Position numbers and translations under genes: made by a program | Notes under the pieces: model-generated | The model's database searches: none | Told to the model about the DNA's origin: nothing | The model's input: only the letters and a program-made list of their open reading frames with translations | Part shown: positions 47,297-59,387 of the stretch, in pieces | Numbering within the stretch: the first letter of the stretch is position 1 | Layout: each line of letters opens with the position of its first letter | Source of the DNA: Ehretia macrophylla | Taxonomy: Eukaryota > Streptophyta > Magnoliopsida > Boraginales > Ehretiaceae | NCBI GenBank assembly: GCA_037974665.1 | Contig: CM075777.1 | Location: forward strand, 11,927,001 to 11,991,000 | Direction of reading: 5' to 3' | DNA: 64,000 nt

Positions 47297-47847
47297 GTAA
47301 ATAGCACCAGACCCCCTTATGATTTGTTAAAAGTGCACAAAATCTCTTTGTGCTTTCAAAAGTACACAACAACCCCATGTGCTCTGAAAAATGTAGCACC
47401 ACAGTCCTTTCTGTCAAAAAAATCATTAATTTTAATGGCAAGTGACTTGCATACGCGGATCATGTAACTTTGATTGTTTTTAAACAATTTTGTTAATAAA
47501 ATATGTTTGTCAATAGACCAAAAAACCCTTTTCAATAGAAAAAAAAAAATTTGCACGTCTTTCATTGTCCCCACCACCCTCTCCCGACCCCAGCCCTGGC
47601 GAGAAACCCAGCCCCCAGTCCCATCAGAACTCTTGTTGCCATCCTTTGTACCATATTGTTGCCTCCATTGCTATCACTTCTAACAAAGATCGACAAAAAG
47701 AATAAGTAGAATTAATTATTATATTTTTCTTTTCTTTCTCTTTTGCATCCTTTATCTTCCTCTACCAGCAATTCATGCTCCACCACCATCCCCACCTCTG
47801 TGACCATCTCTTATCTTTTTTCACTGCTAGCCCTTTCACACTTTAAA
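47297..47847 (+). mobile_element. Left TIR of a third MULE, followed by unassigned GC-rich sequence
   Basis: Starts gggtaaatagcaccagaccc, like the MULE 2 left end, with four degenerate boxes about 30 bp apart (ccccttatg, tctttgtg, ccccatgtg, cctttctg). After ~120 bp comes unrelated sequence with a proline-rich translation (about 47560-47660), possibly a captured gene piece. No matching right TIR was found; the DNA runs straight into truncated MULE 2 at 47848. Confidence 0.55.
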
Positions 47848-50135
47848 CACAAAATAGTTACAAATATTATTACATTGTATGTCATTAAACATAATAATTG
47901 CATTTTGAATTCATAAATAAGTGTTTACCCGAAAATTTTCTTGCATGACTTGAGAGACATGTATCCTCCAACTGCATTTTGAATCCATACATTTGGCCGT
48001 CACTCTGTTGCTCTCATTTTTCACAAATTCCAATTCAAAACCAGCCCTGATTGAGCAATCCTTCAATACTTGTCTGAATTCATGTACATTTTTGAATGTC
48101 ATACCCTCTGTAATTTCAAATTTATACATGTTAACACCCTGCTGAAATACTGAGAATTCAATTTCATTTCCCTCTCTTTCATCAGAAGATAACACATCTT
48201 TTAATGCATCCTCCCCCTCTTCCTCAATTTTCTCACTGTACCCCATATTTTCTTGATCCCCACTTGCATTAGTAGTACACTCAGGCTACCTACCATTAGT
48301 TTGTTCTCCCTTACTCAATCTACTTCTCAAAGCAATATATTTTTCTCTCAATGTTTGGGTATCACATTTGTTGACATCAAAGATGTCATCATCATTGATA
48401 TCCTCAATGTTTTCAAACATCTAACTAGAAGTATCTGATTCAACAACAGATACATCATATTCATCATTAACAAGAGGAACATAGTCTTCATCTTCTGAGG
48501 ATTAATTTTCTGAATCCCTTTGTTCTATATCTTCACCATCAGTTATTACACCTTTCCCTTTTCTCTGCCTTAGCCTATTGGAACTAGATTCTTCTGCTCT
48601 TTCATCCTCAACTTGCTCAATCACATATTCTCCCTCTACATGGTCAGCCACATTTGCCCCCTCTACATGCTCTATCCCATCTACCCATCCTTTAGGCCAC
48701 TGCAATTCTCCTTGAGTGTTTATGATATGAAAAGAATCTGTATGCTCCTTTATGTATATGTCATAATAAGGTCAGTCCTTGAACACTCTTGCAATCTCCC
48801 TGATGCTACCATCCCCATCTATAAGTCTAAGGTCATTCTCAAGGAAATAATTTGGCAATAGATAATACATAATTAAATTCTTTTTGTTTCTACCCCCCCC
48901 CCCCCCCCAGCTTATTGTACATATCATCAAAGTCAAAAGTGCATAGCTCATCTAGTTTATAATCATTGAATGTCTGACATCTACCCCTCTTATATATTAC
49001 CTCAGGTTCATGTACTATATGGCCAAATGCCCACACTTTAAACTCAATACTCTCATCTATATCATCCATTCTGCAAAATACAATAGGAACATGACTATAT
49101 TCAAATCAAATATGCCAAAGTCATCTAGAAACATAACAGAAAAGACAGGGTTAATCTTGCATAGTAATGACATTCACAGGGGGTAATATGCACTAGTTTC
49201 ATAACTTCATATCGTACGGAGTCATTCAAAACAAGTATTTAATGCTATAGCCAAACACGATTATATTCAAGTCAAAGAAGCCAATAATAATAATGTATAC
49301 TATAATCTACCAAACAAGTATTCAATGTTATACTTTTTCACTCATTCAACCGACATGGTTAAAGATGTCAGCTTTACACATGCCATCAAATAGCAACATA
49401 CCTATGACTTTACGATGTTTTTAAAATGAAAAAGACAGCACCGACTGTCAGTTTAGGAGACCACACTGAAAACACTAACATAATAGGACAAACCCTAATA
49501 GAGTGTATATATAATTTCTAATAAAGAATTGCGATAATCTTGCAAAGATTTGCGAATACAAAAAAGCCAATCACATATATAGGTGAATAGATTAATGAAA
49601 AAAGACAATAGCCTCGCGAAAAATAGAACAACAGATTCGCAGAAAAGAACAACAGATTCGAGATAATTGAACAAAGTAACATGTGTTTGCTTTTAATTTT
49701 AGTCATGATAGGACAACATGTTTGTGAAGAGAGAAAAATAGAGTGTACCTCAATAGATTAATCTGCAATAATATCGATAATCCAACAAAGATGCTTCAAC
49801 ACCAACTATTTTGCACAAAAAATCGGGGAGATAATTAGATTTTTTTGAGTTTCTCTCTCTAGAATATGAGAGATTATCTCTCTCTCTAGGTTTTTTTAAT
49901 CATATAGAATAAGCTTATCTGATTTGGTAAAGAGACGTGTGTGTGTGTGTCTTATTATTTAAATGAGGGCATTAGTGTCTTTTCACCAAAAACGTTACTT
50001 TGAACTAACATAGTCTGATTTTGGGTGAATATGCAACATTCTTACATAACACAGGGAGTTATATACTACTTTTCGTAACATAGGGTTTATTGTGCATATT
50101 TCACAAAACACAAGGAGGTAAACTATATTTCACTC
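47848..50135 (-). mobile_element. Truncated MULE 2, copy C
   Basis: Right part of MULE 2 with its right TIR ending at 50135 and the TTTAATTTT repeat at 50136-50144. The left TIR, GRF gene and first-Asp region are missing. TIR boxes that are cacagggg in B have decayed here to forms such as cacaaggag and cataggg. Confidence 0.85.
47911..49072 (-). pseudogene. MULE 2 transposase remnant, copy C
   Basis: N-terminal domain from 49072 (MDDIDESIEFKVWAFGH-like) interrupted by a poly-C tract at 48895-48909. Acidic linker 48705-48502. DNA-binding domain 48246-47927 (KFEITEGMTFKNVHEFRQVL, CSWRIHVSQV). The second half of the protein is absent. Confidence 0.8.
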
Positions 50136-50569
50136 TTTAATTTTTCCCCTCCAAAAAACCTGTATCACAATTCTTAATGACACTCAAAAGAAATGAGAAA
50201 AATTGAATTATCAATGGATAATTTGACCATAGCAATCCAAATACTTAATACTAATTATTCAATCACAACTCTTTTGAGAACTATTGTTTGATAACTATTG
50301 TTAAAAAAAGTCATGTTTTACAAAACCAAAATTTGCAGATATGTAGCAATATGTGACAATGGTTCGTGCTAGACGAGAAACATTTTCACACATTTATCTC
50401 AAATTTCACTATTAGCTTTCAAAATTTATTCGAATTTTTAAGTTGAGAACCCGTTGTTGCAAAATTAACATTATGTGTTCCCAGTGTTTTACAAAAACTG
50501 TCAAGTTAGTTTCTCTAGTTATATTTCCATCAAATTTGGATTATATTTTGTAAGATGAAAATTTGTGCA

Positions 50570-50945
50570 AATGGTCCCTTTTATTTTTCTAAAATTTTAA
50601 ATTTGTCCCTATTGTTCAAGATTAGCTAATTTAGTCGCTATTATTTTTCAAAACCTTTAAATTCGTTCTTATTATTCAAAATTAATCAATTTAGTCCCTA
50701 TTATTTTCCAAAAAAATAAATTTAGTCATTATATTATCACCATCAGGTGGCTAAATTGAATTTTTTAGGAAAACTATATAGGGACAAAATTAATTTTTTT
50801 AAAAAAATAATATGGACTAAATTTATAATTTTAAACAATATGGATGAATTTGGTTTTTTTTTTTAAATTAGGGACCAAATTGACTAATTTTGAATAATAT
50901 GGACGAATTTAAAAATTTAAAAACATAATAGGGACTATTTTTTCA
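50570..50945. repeat. Inverted-repeat hairpin, copy C
   Basis: Third copy of the 10915/37165 hairpin, with the same caccatcaggtgg centre. Confidence 0.65.
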
Positions 50946-52087
50946 ATTTTTCCTTCCGTAAAATTATCTTCTAAATTTCAAGTTAGATCCTAATATATAC
51001 TTAAAATTACAAATTAGTCTCTAGAAAAGGCACATGCTTGCTATTGGAAAAGAGTCTTGCACGAATGAAACTCAAAACAATTATCCCAAGCATAGGCTAC
51101 AACAGTGATTCTGTAATCCCTTTGTGCTTGCATTTTTTTTCCCTAATCTTTATCAAGTTGTAACTTGTATGTAACAATTACTAAGTAGAGCAATAGATGT
51201 ATCTTTCTACCATTCAATTTCCTTTCTGTATACTTGGTCAAATGTCTATTTTATGTTGTATTTTAGCCAAAAAAAATAACAGTATAAACTACTTTAAACT
51301 TAATGGTCGATTTTTTATTATAACTCTATTATTCGTTCAACGCCATTCACCTTAATAACATTATTATGTTATTAGAGAGTCCAAATCAGATATTGAAATA
51401 CTCCCAAACATGGTATTACAAGCGGAATAATTCATCCTATAGGAAAGTTCATTTGTGGAGCCTCTAATTTTAGCAGTCACCAATACTCAAATTGCCTTTG
51501 AGAATCTGTGGACATCTTATTTTCCCACATATCCTCTTGCCAATATTTCCTAGCTCGTAAATAATTGTCAATTTGTTTGTGCAATATACATTAAGGATGA
51601 TATAAATTAAGTTATTTTTATCACCCATTTACTATCTCTTATGTGTATGCTTAGTCGACATGCCAAAAAAAATAGAAAAATGAAAAAGACTTATGAGTAG
51701 GTATGCTAACTAAGTATGCACATAACATATGATAAACAGGTGATGAAAATAAGATAATATCTAGAATTTCTCATTTTGTTATCCTACTACCTGTTAGTGA
51801 ACATAGCAAGGCCTTTCTTTGGGTAAATCTCATAGTTCAAACTCGGCTTCAGTCAATACAATACTATTACTAAGTTTCTTAGCCCTTTTTTTTTTAAAAT
51901 GTCAGTGAACTGTGTGATTTGGAGATTATGTTTTTTCATGCTTTCATCTCATAAAGTTTGTAGCGCTATTATTTGTTACTTATCGTACAAATGTTTCTCT
52001 TGATACCCCTACTTTTTGGTTGAAGTTTTCAAGCGGACTTTACTTGGAAATTTTAAAATACAGCCTAAAAATCTATGCTTTAACAAA
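50946..52087. other. Unit core, copy C
   Basis: Matches 37546-39211 except for the ~0.5-kb deletion near 51856. No gene recognised. Confidence 0.45.
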
Positions 52088-52678
52088 TTGTATGTTAGAA
52101 TTATGGCCCGTATTCTTGATGGGCTTATTTGTCCTAGTTCTAAATTATGCATGAATTCTATTCCTGGTATAAATAGGATCGACTTGTATCTATAAATATT
52201 AGATTGAGAAGAGACACAAGGGTTATAGAGCTCTATTTTGTGTATTTGGTATCAACGCAGTGGAATATTCTTCTATTTACCTGTGAATGTAGGCTTTACC
52301 AAATCATGTTAAATCCTATGTTCATTATTTCCCATTTATTTCTAACACCCCTAGTTCCTACAAACAGGTATCAGACTCGAGTTAGAGAGTGACAATTTGT
52401 CGTTCTTTGTTTAGTTGATTCTGTTTCGAGGCGAAATCATTGCCAGAAACACATTGCCGCAAAACTCAACTCCTGAAAAATGGAGCAATAGAAAATACAC
52501 CAACGCAACCAGAGTAATAAGCCCCAAAATGGGCATCCTATAGAGGAGCAGACATGAGTTCTCTTTGTTGATGAACAGCAAATACGTGCCAACATGGAGA
52601 TTGTTAAAATTGTAGCCCATATTCTTTATGGGTTTGTTTGTCCTAATTCTAATCTTTGTAGAAATCTTATTCCTAGTA

Positions 52679-53205
52679 TGATGAGGGGGATCCCGAGCTG
52701 AGGTAAAATGTCCACGCCGAGCTGAGTCGGGCTAATCCAAGCCAAGCCTAGCATATTCAGCTATTGCTCAACCTGGATGCTGATCCAACCTTACCCAGAC
52801 CCCGGAAAACCCCGACCTCAGTGCCAGCTGCTCTGATAGGACATAAAGCCTTGATGGGACATAAAGCTGCACCGCATTAAATGCTGTCGGCTCAGAATTT
52901 AGTATAAATAGGGATCCATCCCTTCATTTTGAAGGTAGCTGATCATTCATGCTTCCAGCTACTTTTCCAGCTCGGACATACTAATCATTGGCCCGCACGA
53001 GGGAAAAATCCGGATCGTCACCCCGCCTTTTCCTTCCCTTTCCTTGTGCAGGTTCAATTCCCGACCTGAAAATTCAACTCGGAGGCCAACCTGAAAATTC
53101 AACTCGGAGGCCAACCTGAAAGTTCAGCTCAGAGGCCAACCTGAAAGTTCAGCTTAACAAAGCGTAGCCGTACCACCTTAGCTACGAGGATTTCCGACCT
53201 CGACA
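52679..53205 (+). repeat. 5' LTR of the Tat-like element (527 bp)
   Basis: TGATGAGGGG...CCTCGACA. Contains four units of a 25-bp tandem repeat (ctgaa at 53066, 53091, 53116, 53141; 'ctgaaaattcaactcggagg'). A TATA-like agtataaataggga box lies at about 52900. It is followed by gtttagcaccgtctgtggga, a common start of the leader in this lineage and the probable primer site. Confidence 0.9.
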
Positions 53206-53271
53206 GTTTAGCACCGTCTGTGGGAACGAGTTCTTTCTATCACTCTTCTCACTACTCATTGAGAAGCCATC

Positions 53272-54599
53272 ATGGTACAAACTAGAAGCCACAACGCACC
53301 GATAGAGGACTCACCCGACTTGGATAGGGACCTCGAAACCACGCAGGTGCCTAGCCAAGATCCAACCCAAGCCGATACTAAAACGAGCCAACGTATACAC
53401 TTAGTCTCAGAAACCAACCCCTCTACAAATAGAGACCTCAACTCCACCCTGACGCCGGAGATGGGATGATGCTTAAGATGTTCCAGGAGCTAAAGGAGCA
53501 GGTAGCCCGGCTAGCTGCGGAACCCCCGGTTCCACAAGCAGCTACACCGCGGCCCATGCGCCCACAGTTCCGTATTCAGGACCCGGGGCGAACCCGAGCA
53601 CAAGACGAAGAAGGATTCTTGGAGCCGGAAGCGAGACCCGTGGAGGCGAGAGGCAAAAGGGTGACTCACGCCGACCCCGAGCAGGTGAAGCCCGCGGCTG
53701 CCATAGCCAAGGTCATTAACCAGCTCGGCGTAAGCCCAATCTCGCCCGAAGTACTGGCAACGCCATTGCCCACCGGCAACCGGATGTCCAACTTGGCAAT
53801 CTATAATGGGGGCGGAGACCCAGGCAGCCACCTGCTCAACTTCAACCACCATATAGCTCTGCATGATATGACCGACCTCATGAAGACGAAAACATTCCTA
53901 ACCACCCTGGTTGGCAATGCCTTGGACTAGTTCCAAAAACTTCGCCTCGGCTCTATTTCAAGTTTCCATCAGCTGGATGAGGATTTCTTGTCCCGCTTCG
54001 CTGGAAGCTGATTTGCAACGCGTTACACCTCGTCATTACTGTCGGTGAAGCAGCATAAATGAGAGAGTTTGAGGGCTTACACCGCCTGATTCAATGAAGA
54101 GACCCTCAGGATCCCCAACCTGGAGGATTCCATGGCACTAATGGCTTACCAAAGGGGGCTCAGGTCGGGGCCCCTTACCTCTTCCTTGGCCATCGACCCC
54201 GTGAATACCGTAGCCGAGCTGATGGGACGGGCAGAAGGGTACATACACTCGGAAGAAATCCATCAAGTCAAGAGGGATGATAACAAGGAGAAGGAAGCCG
54301 GAAAAAAGGGAGAAACCTCCCGAGCCCAACCTGGGAGTAAGATCCAAAATGACCGAGGCAAGCAGCCTCAGCAGCCCAAGCAAAACCCCCGGTTCACTAT
54401 GTTCACTCCACTTAACACCTCAAGGGAGCAAATCTTAATGGTGATCCAGCACCAGAACCACCTTCCTCCAGCGCCGAGAATGAAAGGCCGACTTGAAAAG
54501 CGCAATAGAACCAAGTATTGCCGCTATCATATGGATTACGGCCATACCACCAAGGAGTGCAAAGACTTGAAACATGAGATTGAAGCACTGATAGCCTGA
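53272..54599 (+). pseudogene. gag of the Tat-like element (broken)
   Basis: Capsid/nucleocapsid precursor of the retrotransposon. Starts MVQTRSHNAPIEDSPDL, shifts frame near 53460, continues as MFQELKEQVARLAAEPP and the capsid-like YNGGGDPGSHLLNFNHHI. Stops occur at 53928 and between there and 54131, before MALMAYQRGLRSGPL. The C-terminal half holds a CRYHMDYGHTTKEC nucleocapsid knuckle, typical of Tat gag. The frame stops at 54597 but homology continues into protease. Confidence 0.85.
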
Positions 54600-57500
54600 G
54601 GTCATCTCTGAAGGTACGTATATAATCAGCCGACCCGGAGTCAAAATCAGAGGGACAGGGAGAGAAGTCCACCTAGACGCCAAGCCGGGGGTGGACATTT
54701 AGCTGTGATTGAGACCATCACTGGAGGATTGGCGTCAGGTGGAGAGACCTCGGCTGGCAGGAATGGTTATGTTCGAGCTGGAAGAGAGTATGGGCCGGCG
54801 CGGGGTCTAGTCCCGAAGTTGGAGGAGCTCATTTTTTCCTCAGAAGATTTGGAAGGTGTGATATTGCCCCATGACGACCCACTGGTGATTAGCGCTGAAA
54901 TAGCCAACTTCACCGTGAAGAGGTTGATGGTAGACACCGGGAGCTCGGCAAAAGTCCTATTCTTGAAGGCGTTTGAGCAAATGGGGTTGGACAGAAACCG
55001 GCTTAGACCATTGAGGGGTACCTTGGCCGGATTCACTGGGCATACCCACCGAGCTGAAGGGTCATCAACCTTCCACTAAAGTTGGAAGACGAAGATAAGC
55101 GGGTTTCAATGCAAGCGAACTTCATTGTGATAAATTGCAGCTCCACTTACAACGGGATTTTAGGTCGGGTGGCACTCAACCATTTCAAGGCCGTCCCTTC
55201 TACCTACCACTAGGCCCTAAAATTCCCGACCCCGGCCGGTACAACCACCATCCGCGGAGCCCAGCCCTCAGCCCGGGAGTGTTATGAAAACTCCCTCCGA
55301 CCCAAATATCAGGTTGGCTGGGGACCAGATTTGCCCGAAGAGAATAGGGATGCTAAGAGAGGAAGCCCAGCTGAAAACCTTCAAGAGGTGGAACTCTCCG
55401 ATGAAACAAAGAAAACAAAGATTGGAAGTGAACTCTCTGATGACCTCAAGAAAAGTATAAACCAATTTCTTCTGAAAAATGAATGCATATTTGCATGGTC
55501 TGCCCCTGACATGACAGATATTGACCCGGGAGTGATTGAGCATCACTTGAATGCCGACCCGAATCACTATCCGGTGAAGCAGAATCGCATGCACTTCTAT
55601 TATGATAAGCAACAAATCATAGCAGAAGAGGTGGACAAATTGGTAGACGCCGGCCACATAAAGGAAATTCAGTACCCAACCTGGTTATCCAACGTGGTGT
55701 TGGTGACCAAGTCCTTAGGAGGATGGAGGTTGTGCATCGACTTCACCAACCTCAACAAAGCTTATTCGAATGATTGTTTTCCCTTGCCCCGGATTGATTA
55801 GATGATGGATGCCACCTCTGGGTTCGAGTTATTCTATTTCATGGACGCCTTCAAAGGCTGTAACCAGATTAAGATGGCTCCCGGAGACAAAGAGAATACC
55901 GCCTTTACCACCGATAAAGGTCTCTACTACTATGAGACCATGCCTTTTAGCCTCAAGAATGCTGGAGCTACCTATACTTGGATGGTGAACAAGGTTTTTA
56001 AAAATCAGATTGACCGAAATATGGAGATCTATGTAGATGACATGTTGGTCAAGAGCAAAAAGGCGGAATACCATGTATCCGACCTGGCTAAAGCCTTCGT
56101 TGTAATGGAGCACTTTGGGATAAAACTGAACCCAAAAAAGTGCGCATTCGGTATCAAGGCAGGAAAGTTTCTGGGCTTTATGGTCACAACCCGTGGAATA
56201 GAAGCCAATCCGGAGAAGGTTTAGACGATACTTGACCTGGCACCACCGACTTGCGTGAAAGACGTCCAGGTATTAGCAGGCAAGGTCGCGACACTAAATA
56301 GATTCATGTCCAGGTCGGCTGACAAGTGTGCTCACCTGTTCAAAATATTAAGGAATTGTAAGAACTTTGAATGGATTACGGAATGCCAGAACGCCTTCCA
56401 AGAGTTGAAAAGGTATCTAGTTTCGCCACCCTTGCTATCCCGACCTGAGGTGGGGGAGGCGCTGGTACTATACCTAGCATGCTGGGGGACAACAGTGGGG
56501 GCAGCACTGGTCCGAGAAGAAGGGAAGGAGCAGAAGCCGGTCTATTATGTCAGCAATACCTTGCAAGAGGCCGAGGTGAGGTATTCCTCCTTGGAAAAAC
56601 TCGCCCTCGCGCTCATCACAACAGCAAGAAAATTGAAGCCATACTTTGATGCTCATCCGTTTAAGGTCATGACGGATACCGCACTCAAGTCCATCATGCA
56701 CAAGCCGGAGGCGTCGGGCAGGTTGCTGAAATGGGCAGTTGAGCTGAGTCAATTTGACATCACCTACCAGCCCAAAATAGCCATCAAAGCCCAAGCCATC
56801 ACGGACTTTGTGGTGTAATGCACTAGCCAAGCCGAGCATGACTTGGAGGACGTGTGTAAGGTCCATGTGGATGGGGCCTTAGGGAAATCTGGGAGCGGAG
56901 TTAGGGTGGTCATCCTCGACCCAACCCAACATGAACACCAATACTCCCTCAAGTTCACATTTTCGGAGTCCAACAATGAAGCGAAATATGAAGCGGTAAT
57001 TGCGGGGCTGAAAATTGCAGCTCAGCTCGGGGCACAGACCGTCGACCTGAGCACCGACTCTTAATTGGTTTCTAGTCAGATATCGGGAGAGTTCGAAGCC
57101 AAGGACAGTACTATGCTGGCCTACCTCAACAGAGTCAAGGATCTGACCTTAGGGCTCAAGAGGTTCGCGATACAACAAATTTCGAGGGAGGAAAATATGA
57201 AAGTTGACGCCCTGTCCAGGTTGGCCTTAGGTGAGAGCCGACCTTCCATGGTCCATGTAAAAGAAGTATCCGAACTGAGTATTCAGTTGGGGGTGCAAGT
57301 TGTAGCTGAGCTCAATTTAAGCCCAGATTGGGCCAAACCAATCGTGGACTACTTGGAGGGGGTATGAGCCCAGAGGATGAAAAAGCAGCTCAGAAACTCA
57401 TGAAACAGGCCTCAAAGTTTGTCATAATTGCCGGGAAACTCTATAAAATAGCCTACACTTGGCCTCTCTTGAAATGTGTTGGACCCGAGGATGGAAACTA

Positions 57501-58557
57501 TGTACTCCGGGAGATCCATGAAAGGGTATGTGAAAACCACTTGGGAGGCAAAGCTCTGGCTCAAAAGGCATTGAGGCAAGGCTATTTCTGGCCATCCTTA
57601 GAACAAGATGCCAAAGAGTATGTAAAAAAGTGCGACACATGCCAAAGGTTCGCCAATGTACAGAGGAAGCCTGCGGTAGACCTCACGGTGATGATAAGCC
57701 CGTGGCCATTCTATCAGTGGAGTCTAGATATTATCGGCCCATTGCCGACCAGTGTTGGCCAAAAGAAGCACGCTTTCGTAGCTGTAAACTACTTCACCAA
57801 ATGGCCCGAGGCTGAAGGAGTTGCTAGAATAACAGAAAAGGCAGCTTGGGATTTTGTATGGAAAAATATCATTTGCCAATTTGGGGTGCCAAAGGTCATC
57901 ATCACTGACCACGGCAAGCAATTCGACAGTGCATACTTTCGAGGCAAATATGCTATGATTGGTACCGATCTCAGATTCTCATCTATTGCCCACCTCCAAA
58001 GTAATGGCCAAGTTGAAAGGACTAACCAAATCATTTTGCAGAGCCTGAAAACCAAGTTGGAGGAAACGGAAGGCCAGTGGGCATCAATTCTTCCCGAGGT
58101 GTTGTGGGTTCAACGGACCACCACCAGCTCGGCAACGGGAGAATCGCCCTTCGAGCTGACCTTCGGTACTCAAGCGGTGCTGCCAGTGGAGATCGGGTCT
58201 TTGACTAGTAGAACCCACCACCATGATCCAGAAATAAACAGAGCACGGATCCGTGAATAGCTCGACCTCGTTGAAGAACTCCGAGCTAAAACTCAAATTA
58301 GAATGCTGGCCAGCAAAGCTGCCATGCGATGAGCCTTTGCCAAACAGGTCAAGCCTAAACCTATTAAGGTTGGCGACCTCGTACTCAGAAAGGCCATCTT
58401 TTTAGCGCGCTCGGGTAACAAGCTCTTCCCAACCTGAGAGGGACCGTATGAAGTCGTGAAAGAAGTCCGACCTGGGACCTTCTACCTCCGCGACAAGAAC
58501 AGGAAACTATTGAAGAATGCATGGCACTCAGAACACCTGAAGCGGGATTTTGTCTGA
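54600..58557 (+). pseudogene. pol of the Tat-like element: PR-RT-RH-aRH-IN (broken)
   Basis: Protease with the DTG motif in MVDTGSSAKVLF (about 54930-54960), then a frameshift near 55050. One frame from 55331 to about 57360 holds reverse transcriptase (WRLCIDFTNLNKA, IYVDDMLVKS), its RNase H, and a second RNase H (VHVDGALGKSGSGV). It is broken by stops at 55799, 56222, 56816 and 57062. A frameshift in the G-run near 57357 leads to integrase: H-H-C-C finger (KKCDTCQRF), WSLDIIGPLP, ITDHGKQFDS and NGQVERTNQ, all three catalytic acids present. Stops at 58258, 58330 and 58435 precede the natural end at 58555-58557. Confidence 0.92.
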
Positions 58558-58726
58558 AGGCCCTGAGTCGAAATCACTTGTAATGGCCCAAAGCCGAAAT
58601 CTTTTGTAACGGCCTCGAGCTGAAATCTCTTGTAACGGCCCCAAGCTGAAATATCTTGTAACGGCCCCAAGCCGAAATCTCTTGTAATGTCCCCGAGTCG
58701 AAATCTTTTGTTAAGGCCCCGAGCTA
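58557..58726 (+). repeat. 26-bp minisatellite after pol (6-7 units)
   Basis: The core gaaatc recurs at 58570, 58596, 58622, 58648, 58674 and 58700, exactly every 26 bp. The unit resembles ggccccaagccgaaatctct plus tgtaac. Its position just after integrase matches the tandem repeats known from the 3' region of Tat-lineage elements. Confidence 0.9.
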
Positions 58727-59387
58727 AGACATTGCTTGTAATCGGCTCCCGAGCCCAAGTACTTCGTGTACAAATTCAATATAATGCATTTTGTAAACCA
58801 GTGCAAATCCCGACCCGGGCCCAAGTGCCTCAGCTACAAAGCTACAACCAACTCGGATTAACTCAGTGGCCACGCTTGATCATGAGCTAATGATCAAGTA
58901 AACCAGCTCGGACTATGTTCCAGCTCGGGTATAATCAATAATAATTTGATTAGCTTTGCCAGTTCGGATTAATGTCTAACTCGGTGTAATCCGGCTTCAG
59001 GTCGGTGTATTAGTTTAGGTCTAAACTCGAACTCAACATTCTTCAATATTAGTTTGACCAATTTTAAATCGGACTGACGAGTCCAGGTCGACGACGATTA
59101 TATAGTTGCCCAGTTAACCAGCTGGGATTAGGATGATAATTCATTAATCGCGTCCAGCTCGGTTCTTTCTACTTAAGTTTGAAAGGTCCATTATGTTGGC
59201 TCAACCCCACTTACTTAAGAAAAATTTGCGAAGGGAAAGGTACACAAGTACGAACTCGAATAAAACGCAAAATGATTAATTTCATTAGAATTGAAAAACA
59301 ATTACAGAAGCCCGACCTGGGCAAAATTGCAAAGAGCCCAACCTGGGCGAAACTACAAAAGCCCTACCCGGGCTGATTTACAAAAAT
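58727..59387. other. Noncoding part of the Tat-like element between pol and the antisense gene
   Basis: Nothing recognisable. Rich in 'agctcgg' and 'gacctg' words also common in the LTR. Frames are short. Confidence 0.5.
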
